Below are positions 1 to 7,998 of a stretch of 64,000 bases of DNA, one piece after another; the first letter of the stretch is position 1, and every line of letters begins with the position of its first letter. Source of the DNA: Chryseobacterium defluvii (GTDB taxonomy: Bacteria > Bacteroidota > Bacteroidia > Flavobacteriales > Weeksellaceae); NCBI RefSeq assembly GCF_014204415.1, contig NZ_JACHLE010000001.1, positions 1,612,001-1,676,000 of the forward strand, in the 5' to 3' direction. A model generated the notes under the pieces. The model saw only the letters and a program-made list of their open reading frames with translations, had not been told where the DNA came from and searched no databases. The position numbers were made by a program, and so were the translations under genes.

Positions 1-366
1 TATTTAGCTAAATTACTCGAAGAAAAAGGCTTGGATAATGAAGAAACCTGGAGAACGATCATGCTGAATCACGGCTCTGTTCAACATCTGAATGAACTGA
101 CTGACGAAGAAAAAGCAGTATTCAAGACATTCAAAGAGATATCCCCTATGGAAATCATTTCTCAGGCTGCACAGAGACAGCAGTATATTGACCAGGCACA
201 GTCTCTAAACTTGCAGATCCCGTCAACCATGCCTGTAAAGGATGTTAATTATCTCTATATAGAAGCATGGAAAAAGGGCGTTAAAACATTATATTATCAG
301 AGAAGTTCCTCTGTTTCCAAGGAACTTATGGTTAATTTCGTATCATGTTCCAGCTGCGAGGCTTAG
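1..366 (+). CDS. nrdA: Ribonucleoside-diphosphate reductase large (alpha) subunit, C-terminal part
   Basis: This is the last 121 residues of a gene that begins before the window; the frame is open from base 1. It carries hallmarks of the class I ribonucleotide reductase large chain: an SPMEIISQAAQRQ..IDQAQSLN stretch, then LYIEAWKKGVKTLYYQR close to the end. The last residues contain a CSSC pair, the mobile thiols that in this family re-reduce the active-site disulfide and accept electrons from thioredoxin or glutaredoxin. The enzyme makes deoxyribonucleotides in the cytoplasm with the NrdB radical subunit, which is not in the window. A TTG at base 31 could be mistaken for a start, but homology runs upstream through it. 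A strong hairpin follows 33 bases after the stop, so nrdA is the last gene of its transcript. Confidence 0.93.
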   Translation, partial: YLAKLLEEKGLDNEETWRTIMLNHGSVQHLNELTDEEKAVFKTFKEISPMEIISQAAQRQQYIDQAQSLNLQIPSTMPVKDVNYLYIEAWKKGVKTLYYQRSSSVSKELMVNFVSCSSCEA

Positions 367-399
367 AATACAAATAATAAACATCAATATATTTCAAAA

Positions 400-423
400 A
401 GACACACTCTTAAGAGTGTGTCT
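400..423 (+). terminator. Rho-independent terminator after nrdA
   Basis: A perfect inverted repeat, AGACACACTC then TTAA then GAGTGTGTCT, follows the nrdA stop by 33 bases. It is preceded by A-rich and followed by T-rich sequence. Confidence 0.85.
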
Positions 424-490
424 TCTACTATTTTAAGTTTTCATTAAAATTTAATTTCGGTAGTAACCTTTATTCAGTTTTCATATTATC

Positions 491-535
491 AACCATAGGC
501 TAGTATCAAAAAACATATAATTATATCCTATGGTT
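491..535. repeat. Inverted repeat of unknown role
   Basis: Arms AACCATAGG (491-499) and CCTATGGTT (527-535) are perfect complements around an AT-rich 27-base loop. It could be a second terminator, a regulatory hairpin or a small repeat remnant. There is no good T tract directly after it. Confidence 0.4.
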
Positions 536-669
536 CAGAAAATTTATAAGACGCTTGTCAATTAAAATATACTTGTATTTTTTTACAGATGAATTAAAAC
601 AATTAAGTTTTTTTAATATCATTTACATACAATTTATTAAAAATTAAAAAGCATGAAAAAATAATTTAT

Positions 670-677
670 TAAGTTTG
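670..677 (+). promoter_or_regulatory. Candidate -7 box (TAAGTTTG)
   Basis: The box matches the Bacteroidota -7 consensus TAnnTTTG and lies 50 bases before the start of the LRR surface-protein gene. No TTG is seen at the expected -33 distance. Confidence 0.4.
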
Positions 678-727
678 CAAAAAATATCAGATCATTTGAT
701 TTGATTAAATGGAAAAACACAATAACA

Positions 728-2677
728 ATGAATAAAATTTTACTTACTCTAAGTATAAGCTTATCTTCTATGGCTTATTCTCAAAATCTTAATTTTACAG
801 ATTCAAAATTTAAAGCTTTACTATTAAGTTCAAATACCAATAATCAGATTGCGAAAGATTCCAGCGGGAACTTTATTGCGATTGACACAAACGGAGATGG
901 AGATATCCAGGTTTCAGAAGCAGCACAGATAACAGCTTTAACAATAAAGCAGGATCCCAACCAGATGTATATTGATCCCGACGGAAATTTATATGATCCT
1001 AACAATGTAAACACAGCTTATTATAATAGCCATTTGCCAGATGGGATTTCAGATGCATTACTTTTCCCCAACCTAGAAGAACTGTATTTCTGGGATACAA
1101 AAGCTGCAAATATTGGTTTTATAAATAACAGTAAAATCAGAAAGGTACAAGGAATGCCTGTTTATTATGGTTTTACTTCATCCAGTATAGTGACCAATCC
1201 TGCTCCAATAAATCTTTTATTCGATAATTGTTCCGGTATTCAAAATATAAGTGATGTAATTGCTTATCAGGCAACAATGCTTCCCTGGACCTCACCAGAA
1301 AACAGCTTAACAATAAAAAACTGTTCACAAATTAACAGCAATGCTGTTGTTGATTCTGCCGGACTTCAGGAATTATATATTGAAAATTCGAATATTGGTG
1401 TGTTGACATTCAATTCATGTGCATTGCTGGAAAAGATTTCTGTTCCTAATTTAAATACTTTAACCAGTATCTCCGTATTAGGAGACACAGGGATGGTACA
1501 CGATTTGGAGTTAATAGCAAATAACTGTATCAATTTACAGGAAATTGTTGCGGAAACGAATATTGGCACTTTTGTCCGAAATTATTTTACATCTGTCAAC
1601 CTTAACGGGTGTACTTCTTTAAAAAAGATAGTAGGGCTCAATCCTACTTCTATTAATTTTTCCAGTGCCGGCCTTATAAATCTGGAGGAACTTGACTGCT
1701 CTTATTATAATAAACTCGGCTATTATGCAACTCCTGGAATAACTTTCGGAAATCTGACTTATTTAAATTTAGCCGGTCTTCCTAAGCTCAAAAAATTAAA
1801 AGCATTTAATCAGCCTATCACGAACGATATCAACTTCTCCACAGCAACTACTTTGGAAAAAATAGACATTACAAATTCTTGCGGATATATGACTGCCGTA
1901 AACGCAAATAATTTACCTAACCTTACTACTCTGAAAACTGACATCATTTTGATAAATGCCACATCACCCGACCTTCATTTTGATCTGCAGCAGATTAATG
2001 CCCAAAACTGTACAGCATTAACTGATCTTCAAATTGGAGGAAATTATGATTTAAAGAGCTTAAACCTACAGAACTGCTCAAGCTTACCAACCTTAAACCT
2101 GGGTACTTCTCCCATAAGTCCTTCGATTTATTTCCCGGAACTCAATAGTTTGAATATAAAACAGTGTACTGCTCTTGAAGATTTAAGCATCACACATACA
2201 AAGCTAACTGAGCTAAATGCATCAAATTGTATCGCCCTATCTTATCTGACCCTTGAATACAATGCTAATCTCACTTATGCCAACATCCAAAATGGCTCAA
2301 TAGAAAATACTATTTTTTCTAATAACAATGCTAATCTGGCAATGTGTGTAGACTCTTCGCAATTATCCGATTTACAAAATACCTATCCTGATATTATCTT
2401 CACTTCTAATTGCGAAAACGTCCTAAGTACAAATAGTGTATCAAAAGAGAACGAAATTGATATTTTCCCCAACCCGGCAAAAGACTCCGTTCAGGTAAAA
2501 TCTTCGGATATTATTAAAAACATACAGCTATTTGACCAACAGGGAAGATTGATATTAGAACGTATATTCAATCAGAATCTTGTTAAAATTGACCTCTCTT
2601 CTTATCCGAACGGCATTTATATGATGAAGATAATAACCGGAAAAACAGAAATATCAAAAAAAATAATAAAAAATTAA
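728..2677 (+). CDS. Secreted leucine-rich-repeat protein with T9SS type A sorting domain
   Basis: The protein is 649 residues. I chose the ATG at 728 because it begins a clean signal peptide (MNKILLTLSISLSSMAYSQ); an upstream TTG in frame would add nine unrelated residues. After an EF-hand-like DTNGDGDIQVSE segment near residue 60, the body is a run of irregular leucine-rich repeats spaced about 20-25 residues, many with an N-C-x-x-L step (NNCINL, NGCTSL, QNCSSL, KQCTAL, SNCIAL). The last 75 or so residues form a Por-secretion (T9SS type A) sorting domain: IDIFPNPAKDSVQV, then IQLFDQQGR, then YPNGIYMMKI and a basic end. In this system the domain directs export across the outer membrane and is usually removed or attached to A-LPS. 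Ligand unknown; adhesion is an inference. Confidence 0.88.
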   Translation: MNKILLTLSISLSSMAYSQNLNFTDSKFKALLLSSNTNNQIAKDSSGNFIAIDTNGDGDIQVSEAAQITALTIKQDPNQMYIDPDGNLYDPNNVNTAYYNSHLPDGISDALLFPNLEELYFWDTKAANIGFINNSKIRKVQGMPVYYGFTSSSIVTNPAPINLLFDNCSGIQNISDVIAYQATMLPWTSPENSLTIKNCSQINSNAVVDSAGLQELYIENSNIGVLTFNSCALLEKISVPNLNTLTSISVLGDTGMVHDLELIANNCINLQEIVAETNIGTFVRNYFTSVNLNGCTSLKKIVGLNPTSINFSSAGLINLEELDCSYYNKLGYYATPGITFGNLTYLNLAGLPKLKKLKAFNQPITNDINFSTATTLEKIDITNSCGYMTAVNANNLPNLTTLKTDIILINATSPDLHFDLQQINAQNCTALTDLQIGGNYDLKSLNLQNCSSLPTLNLGTSPISPSIYFPELNSLNIKQCTALEDLSITHTKLTELNASNCIALSYLTLEYNANLTYANIQNGSIENTIFSNNNANLAMCVDSSQLSDLQNTYPDIIFTSNCENVLSTNSVSKENEIDIFPNPAKDSVQVKSSDIIKNIQLFDQQGRLILERIFNQNLVKIDLSSYPNGIYMMKIITGKTEISKKIIKN

Positions 2678-3070
2678 TACTAATATTTAATCACTAAACC
2701 ATGGAAATTTCCATGGTTTTTATTTTAGATAATTGTTCGGCCGTTTAATTTATAAAAAATATAAATTCCCGAATATTCAACTAATAATAAAAATGATTGA
2801 AATATACTCATCCCTATTTTCCGAAAAAAGCACATCCGCAAGGAATTACTTCCCTAAAAACACACCTATTTCTGAACATTAATCATAAATAAAGTTTCAC
2901 TAAATATTGAGTTACAATTAAAATGAAATTTAAAAAATTAACAACAGAAACGAAATATTATTATCAATTAAAAATACATAAATATATTAAATGAAACCCT
3001 TATTTAAATTTTGGCAAGATTTTTGCTAATTATCCACACGCACATAAACACAAACAAAAATTATTTCGGG
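2678..3070. other. AT-rich intergenic region
   Basis: Apart from a terminator hairpin at 2696-2719 I see no gene or convincing promoter. A GATTTTTG at 3018-3025 is one base off the -7 consensus and could serve the gene at 3071. Confidence 0.5.
2696..2719 (+). terminator. Terminator after the LRR protein gene
   Basis: AAACCATGGAAA is followed directly by its complement TTTCCATGGTTT and then T-rich sequence, 18 bases after the stop. Confidence 0.8.
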
Positions 3071-3643
3071 ATGAATAAGATTATTTTTTTTATTCTGATG
3101 CTCACTTATAGCATCGGGAACGCACAGGTAGGCATAAACACATCTACTCCGGATGCAAGTTCTGTATTAGATGTTTCAAGCACAACCAAAGGAGTATTGC
3201 TTCCAAGAGTAAGCAATCCGGCCTCTGTAGCAAAACCTGCAACGGGATTGGTTATTTTTGATACCAACAGAAAATGTATCAGTCAGAATATAGGAACTCC
3301 GACGGCCCCTAACTGGTCGTGTCTTTCGCCTTATGTTGCAAAGTTTTTCTATATGCCAAGCGTAGTCTTTGATACATCGGTAATAGCTTCGGGGCAGACA
3401 AAGGATCTGTATACGCTTTACAAAAACCAGTTTGCTAACGTTCCTTCCAATGCAAGAAGCACTTCAGCTCCGGCTGCCATACCGTTTTTTCCCAATTCAT
3501 CGGATCTGTACTATTATGTAACCGGATATGACTCTTCGGTATTCAGAATCAACAGCATCAGTGATGCAGGAGTATTAAACTATGATGTCCTTTCGAACGC
3601 CACTCCGGCTTCATTCATCAACATCGTTTTTGTCGTAAAATAA
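3071..3643 (+). CDS. Exported protein with flavobacterial 'GIN-TP-LDVSSTTKG-LPR' head module
   Basis: This 190-residue protein starts at the ATG at 3071, which begins a signal peptide (MNKIIFFILMLTYSIGNAQ). The mature N terminus reads VGINTSTPDASSVLDVSS.TKGVLLPRV, then a GLVIFDT..K block. I recognise this module from many secreted Bacteroidota proteins, where it precedes a variable tail; its function is not known. The tail of about 110 residues (aromatic and proline rich, FYMPSVVFDTS onward) matches no family I know. No T9SS sorting domain is present. The lectin-like gene follows 9 bases downstream, so the two are probably co-transcribed and may act together at the surface. A related head module occurs in the gene at 43998. 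Confidence 0.75.
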   Translation: MNKIIFFILMLTYSIGNAQVGINTSTPDASSVLDVSSTTKGVLLPRVSNPASVAKPATGLVIFDTNRKCISQNIGTPTAPNWSCLSPYVAKFFYMPSVVFDTSVIASGQTKDLYTLYKNQFANVPSNARSTSAPAAIPFFPNSSDLYYYVTGYDSSVFRINSISDAGVLNYDVLSNATPASFINIVFVVK

Positions 3644-3652
3644 GTAAGCAGC

Positions 3653-5221
3653 ATGAAAAACACTTATAAAGGGCTATCTCTGATAAGCCTTCTCTTCACT
3701 TTGCTTGCCAATTTTTCTTACGCCCAGACGGACAGTACCGAAATAGCAAGTATCTATGGATTTTATGCCTATTCCAGCTCATTGATGAATGCCTCCTCTG
3801 CTTCAGAGCTTGTCATTCAGGGGAATGCATCCCATACCGCTACGGGAGTACAGTTGACCCCGGCTTCCACTTCGCAGTTCGGAGGGTTATTTATTAATGG
3901 CAGAACCTTTACTTCCGTAAACGGATTGCATGTAGAGTTTGAATATGAAATGAAAGGAGGGGCTCCATTCAGTGGTTCTTACGGTGACGGACTCTCTTTT
4001 TTCTTATATGACGGTGCCGTAACCAGCCCAATAATTGGCTCACCCGGAGCAGGTTTAGGATATTCCTATAACAGAACCAAAGAAATGTATTCTACCCAGA
4101 GAAAACCAGGTTTAACCGGCGCCTATCTGGGAATTGCACTGGATGAGTTCGGGAATTTTAAAAGCAAGCGTTTTCAAGGAGAATCAAGGATAAACGGAAT
4201 TGCCGGTTCATGGAGTACTGCAACCAGCCATGTCACCCTGAGAGGGGCAAGAGGGGCCAATATCAACAGTTCCATAGGATTAGGCGCCGGCTACACAGGC
4301 TATCCGGTACTGGTTACCCGATCTACCTCAAGTAACACGGGAACAGTAGGCAGGATCTTGCAGGCTGACAGAACGTATGCCAATCTTACAGCCCCGCTAA
4401 CTTCAAACTTTAGCCTCAGAAACGGAAGCGGTGAGTACCGGAAAGTATATCTGGATCTGATCCCGCATTTCGTTACCTCAACTACTACGGACGGTTTTGA
4501 CATTAAAGTGGATATTCAGACTGCAGTCAACGGAGCTCCGGTTAACGTCATCAATTACTACCATTATAAAACGTCTGTCCCCTATACGGAAAATGCCAAC
4601 CCGGCATCCACAGATTACGATAATTCGGATACAGAGGGCGGGACAACTGCACAAACGTTAAATGCTACGGTTCCGGCGGTGTTGAAATTAGGTTTTGCAG
4701 CAGCCACGGGTGCGGCATACCAGCAGCAAATCATCAGAAATGTAAAATTGACACTGCCTTATTCTGCTGTAACGAACAATGATGTGGCATCAACCTGTAA
4801 AAACCAACCCGTTTATATTTCCGTCCTCGATAATGATATTGCGTATAAAGGAGCTATCAGCATCACGACTCCACCTACGGGAAGCAAAAATAATATTGAT
4901 TATAATACATTCAGCTTTACCAAAACCGGTGATACAGATCTGACCCTATACCGTAAAAAAGTGACCCCGCAGGGAACATGGACTTTCAATACAACCACAG
5001 GTATCGTAACTTTTACTCCTTCAAGCGGTTTTACAGGGAGTGCAACAATGACCTATTCTGTAAAAGGAAGGACCGTGAAGGATTCCAACGGGAAAATCAT
5101 TGAGCCTTATGGTGATACTGCCTACAGGTCTGTGCCGGCCACCATCACTGTTAACCTTAAATCGACAGGATGTGTGTATGCTGTGGTTTCAAATAAAATG
5201 ATCACACCTACTGTAAAATAA
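3653..5221 (+). CDS. Secreted L-type lectin-like protein with C-terminal Ig/cadherin-like domain
   Basis: The 522-residue product has a signal peptide ending near SYAQ (residue 25). Residues of about 50-350 look like a legume (L-type) lectin jelly roll: VEFEYEMKGG, then SYGDGLSFFLYDG, GLGYSY and GAYLGIALDEFGNF, the last holding the conserved LDEFGN block typical of bacterial members. A C-terminal domain of about 130 residues begins at NNDVASTCKNQPVYISVLDND and has the VLDND...TFTPSSGFTGSATMTYSVKG pattern of tandem-95/cadherin-like beta sandwiches. There is no C-terminal T9SS domain, so the final location is uncertain. Carbohydrate binding is inferred from the fold. It is likely the second gene of an operon with the gene at 3071. 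Confidence 0.8.
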   Translation: MKNTYKGLSLISLLFTLLANFSYAQTDSTEIASIYGFYAYSSSLMNASSASELVIQGNASHTATGVQLTPASTSQFGGLFINGRTFTSVNGLHVEFEYEMKGGAPFSGSYGDGLSFFLYDGAVTSPIIGSPGAGLGYSYNRTKEMYSTQRKPGLTGAYLGIALDEFGNFKSKRFQGESRINGIAGSWSTATSHVTLRGARGANINSSIGLGAGYTGYPVLVTRSTSSNTGTVGRILQADRTYANLTAPLTSNFSLRNGSGEYRKVYLDLIPHFVTSTTTDGFDIKVDIQTAVNGAPVNVINYYHYKTSVPYTENANPASTDYDNSDTEGGTTAQTLNATVPAVLKLGFAAATGAAYQQQIIRNVKLTLPYSAVTNNDVASTCKNQPVYISVLDNDIAYKGAISITTPPTGSKNNIDYNTFSFTKTGDTDLTLYRKKVTPQGTWTFNTTTGIVTFTPSSGFTGSATMTYSVKGRTVKDSNGKIIEPYGDTAYRSVPATITVNLKSTGCVYAVVSNKMITPTVK

Positions 5222-5259
5222 TATTCTTATCATATTATCCCGGTATTTAATAAGCAAAG

Positions 5260-5280
5260 CCATAGAAATTCTATGGTTTT
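5260..5280 (+). terminator. Terminator after the lectin-like gene
   Basis: CCATAGAA, a one-base spacer and TTCTATGG make a tight hairpin followed by TTTTGTTTT, 39 bases after the stop. Confidence 0.75.
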
Positions 5281-5284
5281 GTTT

Positions 5285-5292
5285 TATATTTG
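5285..5292 (+). promoter_or_regulatory. Candidate -7 box (TATATTTG) for the DUF72 gene
   Basis: A full match to TAnnTTTG lies 33 bases before the DUF72 start and directly after the preceding terminator. No -33 TTG is found at the usual spacing. Confidence 0.4.
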
Positions 5293-5325
5293 TTATGCAT
5301 TTATTAATTTCTAAAACTTCATAGT

Positions 5326-6216
5326 ATGAAATTCGGACAAGTAGAAGATCCTTCAAAAATAGATTTTTCATTACCTAAAGACCACCCAAGTACTCGGGAT
5401 ATTTTGAGCCGGAATAAAAAAGGGCTGGACAATATTTCCATTGGCTGTGCAAAATGGAACAAAACAGATCTTAAAGGATTTTATCCTAAGGGAACCAAGG
5501 ACGAGCTGACCTATTATGCCACACAGTTCAATTCTATTGAATTAAATGCCACATTTTACGGAATGCCTACCCCGGAGCAGGTAAGCACATGGAAAGAAAA
5601 AACACCAGACCATTTCAAATTCTTCCCTAAGATCACCAATACGGTTTCCCACTTCCGGAGACTGATAGATGTAACGGAGCCTGTGACCCAGTTCACTACT
5701 TCTGTCATTAATTTTGATGAAAAATTAGGCATGGTATTTCTTCAGCTTCATGATAATTTTAAACCAAAAGATTATGACCGCCTGGAGAAGTTCGTAAAAG
5801 ACTGGCCGAAGGAAGTTCCCCTGGCCATTGAGCTCAGAAATACGGAATGGTTTACGGATGAAAATATTTTCAATACCATCTGTGACCTTTTTGAATCCAA
5901 TGGTATTACCAATATTATTGTAGACACTGCAGGAAGAAGGGATATGCTGCATATGCGCCTTACTACTCCCCACGCTTTCATCCGCTATGTGGGAGCCAAT
6001 GCGGAAAGTGACTATGAAAGGCTGGATGACTGGATGGAACGTTTAACAAAATGGAAAAAGGAAGGGCTGCAAAATCTGTACTTCTTTGTACACCAGAATA
6101 TAGAAAAGGCTTCACCCCTGTTATCGGCTCATTTCATCGAAAAAATGAACGAGGAATGGAAAACCGACCTGCATATCCCTGAAATGGCACCGGGAGGAAC
6201 CGGAACATTATTTTAA
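5326..6216 (+). CDS. DUF72 (YecE-like) family protein
   Basis: The 296-residue protein belongs to DUF72, a TIM-barrel-like family of unknown biochemical role. The family's signature steps are visible: SIGCAKWN near the start of the domain, FNSIELNATFYGMP, FKFFPKITNTVSH, LGMVFLQLHDNF, VPLAIELRNTEWF, and a late IRYVG and YFFVHQN. A 45-residue N-terminal lead precedes the domain. The gene stands alone between two terminators and converges on the membrane-protein gene at 6266. Function cannot be stated from sequence. Confidence 0.88.
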   Translation: MKFGQVEDPSKIDFSLPKDHPSTRDILSRNKKGLDNISIGCAKWNKTDLKGFYPKGTKDELTYYATQFNSIELNATFYGMPTPEQVSTWKEKTPDHFKFFPKITNTVSHFRRLIDVTEPVTQFTTSVINFDEKLGMVFLQLHDNFKPKDYDRLEKFVKDWPKEVPLAIELRNTEWFTDENIFNTICDLFESNGITNIIVDTAGRRDMLHMRLTTPHAFIRYVGANAESDYERLDDWMERLTKWKKEGLQNLYFFVHQNIEKASPLLSAHFIEKMNEEWKTDLHIPEMAPGGTGTLF

Positions 6217-6245
6217 GCTGAAGCAATAGAGGATTTAATATAAAA

Positions 6246-6272
6246 GGGCCGTCTTTCTGATGGTCCTATTTT
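6246..6272. terminator. Shared terminator between convergent genes
   Basis: GGGCCGTC (6246-6253), loop TTTCT and GATGGTCC (6259-6266) pair with two G-T wobbles, flanked by an A-rich side and a T run. It can serve the DUF72 gene and, read the other way, the gene ending at 6266. Confidence 0.6.
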
Positions 6273-6868
6273 TTTCTTCTCAGCAGCAATACCAGATTAA
6301 GAAACAGCAACAGAAAATCCAAAGTTACCCAAATCCCGAGCTTGATATTTTCATAGCTATAAACTTCAATCTGCTTTTTGGCTTTATCCGAAAGCTTTAC
6401 ACTTTGATTAATATAATTCTGAACTTCCACGATCTGGTCAATATTTTTGTTAGGTACGGAATGCTGCGAAAAATACACCATATTTTTCTTTCCCAGATAC
6501 CCTGCAATCCAGTATTCATCAGATTTATCCATTTTAAGGTATTCAATTCTGTAATGTTCGGGTCGGATCTTTCCGATATGCTGCACCTCCAGGCCTTCAT
6601 TTACAGAAGCATCATTTATATTGATGACATAAAAATCCAGTGGCTGGGGAAGCTTATTGATCACCTGCAATGCTACAGAATCATTAACTACCCCTACGGC
6701 ACTTTTTTTAATAAACCAATAGGTAAAAAAGGAAGCTGAAAAAATAACGCACGCTATCCGAAATAATTTTGCCCATTCGGCACCTTTTCCCGATCTCACT
6801 TTGGATAAAAACAAGGAAAGAAGTAATGAGAGGAAAATAATAAAAATGATAAACATCATAGGTTGCAA
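6266..6868 (-). CDS. Hypothetical membrane protein
   Basis: The 200-residue product has an N-terminal hydrophobic helix (MMFIIFIIFLSLLLSLFLS), a second at about residues 37-53 (FRIACVIFSASFFTYWF), a soluble middle of about 115 residues, and a final helix (LGIWVTLDFLLLFLNLVLLL) ending in a basic RRKK tail. No known domain was recognised. The soluble region would lie on the side facing away from the positive tail, probably periplasmic. The gene is alone, convergent with the DUF72 gene, with a 380-base empty region upstream. Confidence 0.65.
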   Translation of the reverse strand: MQPMMFIIFIIFLSLLLSLFLSKVRSGKGAEWAKLFRIACVIFSASFFTYWFIKKSAVGVVNDSVALQVINKLPQPLDFYVININDASVNEGLEVQHIGKIRPEHYRIEYLKMDKSDEYWIAGYLGKKNMVYFSQHSVPNKNIDQIVEVQNYINQSVKLSDKAKKQIEVYSYENIKLGIWVTLDFLLLFLNLVLLLRRKK

Positions 6869-7249
6869 AGATACTTTTTTATCTATATTTGAGGGAATTA
6901 TTTATTTTTAATCATGAAGTCTACTTAAACCTTTAGCTTCAAAAGTTTCTTATTGATAAAACACTTCATGACACTTCAGCTCATAGTATGATATAAAAAG
7001 TTTACATCAGAAGAAAATTAAAAACTTTCAAAGACGAAGATGTACTTATGATATTCCTTAAAAGAATCTTACTATAAACTTTTATGTCTGAAAAAGTTTT
7101 ACGACTATTTTGTCGCTTAATTCTTTTGATAATGTTTAGATAAAAACTATTCCAATTATTTATTCATCATGGTTTTCTATTGTTGAAGATACTACAGCAC
7201 AAACTGCAGAAATCAAATATCTGTCTTTGATATTAGGATATAATATCTT
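6869..7249. other. Gap with no recognised gene
   Basis: This AT-rich stretch has no ORF worth calling. It repeats AAAAGTTT/AAACTTTT words in both orientations, and a weak hairpin GATATTA-GGATA-TAATATC (7229-7247) abuts the end of the HD gene and could act as its terminator. It may be a decayed gene or hold an unrecognised RNA. Confidence 0.4.
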
Positions 7250-7897
7250 CTAGATCTCACAGTTCCATTCTTTATAAAACTGGTCGAGGAAATGCTGCAT
7301 AAACACATGCCTTTCCCCGGCTATTTTTTTGCCTTTTTCCGTGTTCATAAGGTCTTTAAGCAATAATAGTTTTTCATAGAAATGGTTTACAGTAGTGCCG
7401 TCAGATTTCTTATATTCTTCCTTAGACATATCGAGCTTAGGCTTTATATCCGGGTGATACATCAGGTTATTTTTAAACCCTCCGAAATTAAATGTTCTGG
7501 CCACCCCAATGGCTCCTATCGCATCCAAACGATCCGCATCCTGAACAATTTTAAGCTCTAACGGCTGGTGCTCCGGAACTTCGCCTCTGTTTTTAAATGA
7601 AATATTTCTGATAACAAACAGCACCTGATCAATAATTTCCTCTGAAGCATCCTGGCTTTCCAGAAACTCACGGGAGATCTTCAGTGCCAAAGTTTCATCT
7701 CCGTTATGAAATTTAGGATCTGCAATATCATGGAGCAGCGCTGAGAGTTCCACAACTTCCTCATTACAGCTTTCTGTTTCTGCTATCTTTTTAGAGAGTT
7801 TCCATACTCTCTCGATATGAAACCAGTCATGCCCTGCTTCGGCTCCTTCCAACTTCTCTTTTACAAATACGACTGTATTGTCTATTATATTCTTCAT
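7250..7897 (-). CDS. HD-domain metal-dependent phosphohydrolase (YedJ-like)
   Basis: The 215-residue protein has the HD superfamily metal site: His in AGHDWFHIERV (near residue 25), the HD pair in SALLHDIADPKF (about residues 52-53), and the distal Asp in KIVQDADRLDAIGAIGV (near residue 118). The QDADRLDAIGAIG wording is typical of the YedJ group of small HD hydrolases, thought to act on nucleotides or other phosphate esters; the substrate is not known. It is transcribed with or after the alpha/beta hydrolase gene upstream (7999-8838), from which it is separated by 101 bases carrying a repeat hairpin. Confidence 0.85.
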   Translation of the reverse strand: MKNIIDNTVVFVKEKLEGAEAGHDWFHIERVWKLSKKIAETESCNEEVVELSALLHDIADPKFHNGDETLALKISREFLESQDASEEIIDQVLFVIRNISFKNRGEVPEHQPLELKIVQDADRLDAIGAIGVARTFNFGGFKNNLMYHPDIKPKLDMSKEEYKKSDGTTVNHFYEKLLLLKDLMNTEKGKKIAGERHVFMQHFLDQFYKEWNCEI

Positions 7898-7934
7898 TTA
7901 TTTTTATTTAAAAGTGGATGCATATATAATTAAC

Positions 7935-7985
7935 CACCCCGTCAAAATTTTTCAAATTTTGCCACCCCTCCAAGGGAGGGGAATT
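7935..7985. repeat. REP-like double hairpin in an intergenic gap
   Basis: Two adjacent palindromes: CAAAATTT-TTC-AAATTTTG (7943-7961) and CCCCTCC-AAG-GGAGGGG (7965-7981), preceded by CCACCCCGTC. I recognise this wording from intergenic repeats scattered in Chryseobacterium-type genomes. It lies between two same-strand genes and may also attenuate transcription. Confidence 0.6.
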
Positions 7986-7998
7986 TTGTTATTGACTG

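Larger units (their letters stand above)
367..727. other. Intergenic region with terminator, a second hairpin and a -7 box
   Basis: No credible gene lies in this AT-rich gap. It holds the nrdA terminator (400-423), an inverted repeat (491-535) and a -7 promoter-like box (670-677) serving the next gene. Confidence 0.6.

Noticed and set aside
31..366. A separate small gene starting at the TTG at 31
   Set aside because: The frame is open to base 1 and the encoded sequence matches the NrdA C terminus on both sides of the TTG, so it is the end of a larger gene.
2990..3030. Promoter for the gene at 3071 (GATTTTTG box)
   Set aside because: It differs from the -7 consensus at the first base and has no -33 TTG at normal spacing, so I did not list it as a feature.
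6260..6739. Plus-strand ORF of 159 residues
   Set aside because: It is antisense to the membrane-protein gene at 6266-6868, which has proper helices and a natural start. The plus-strand product has no family features.
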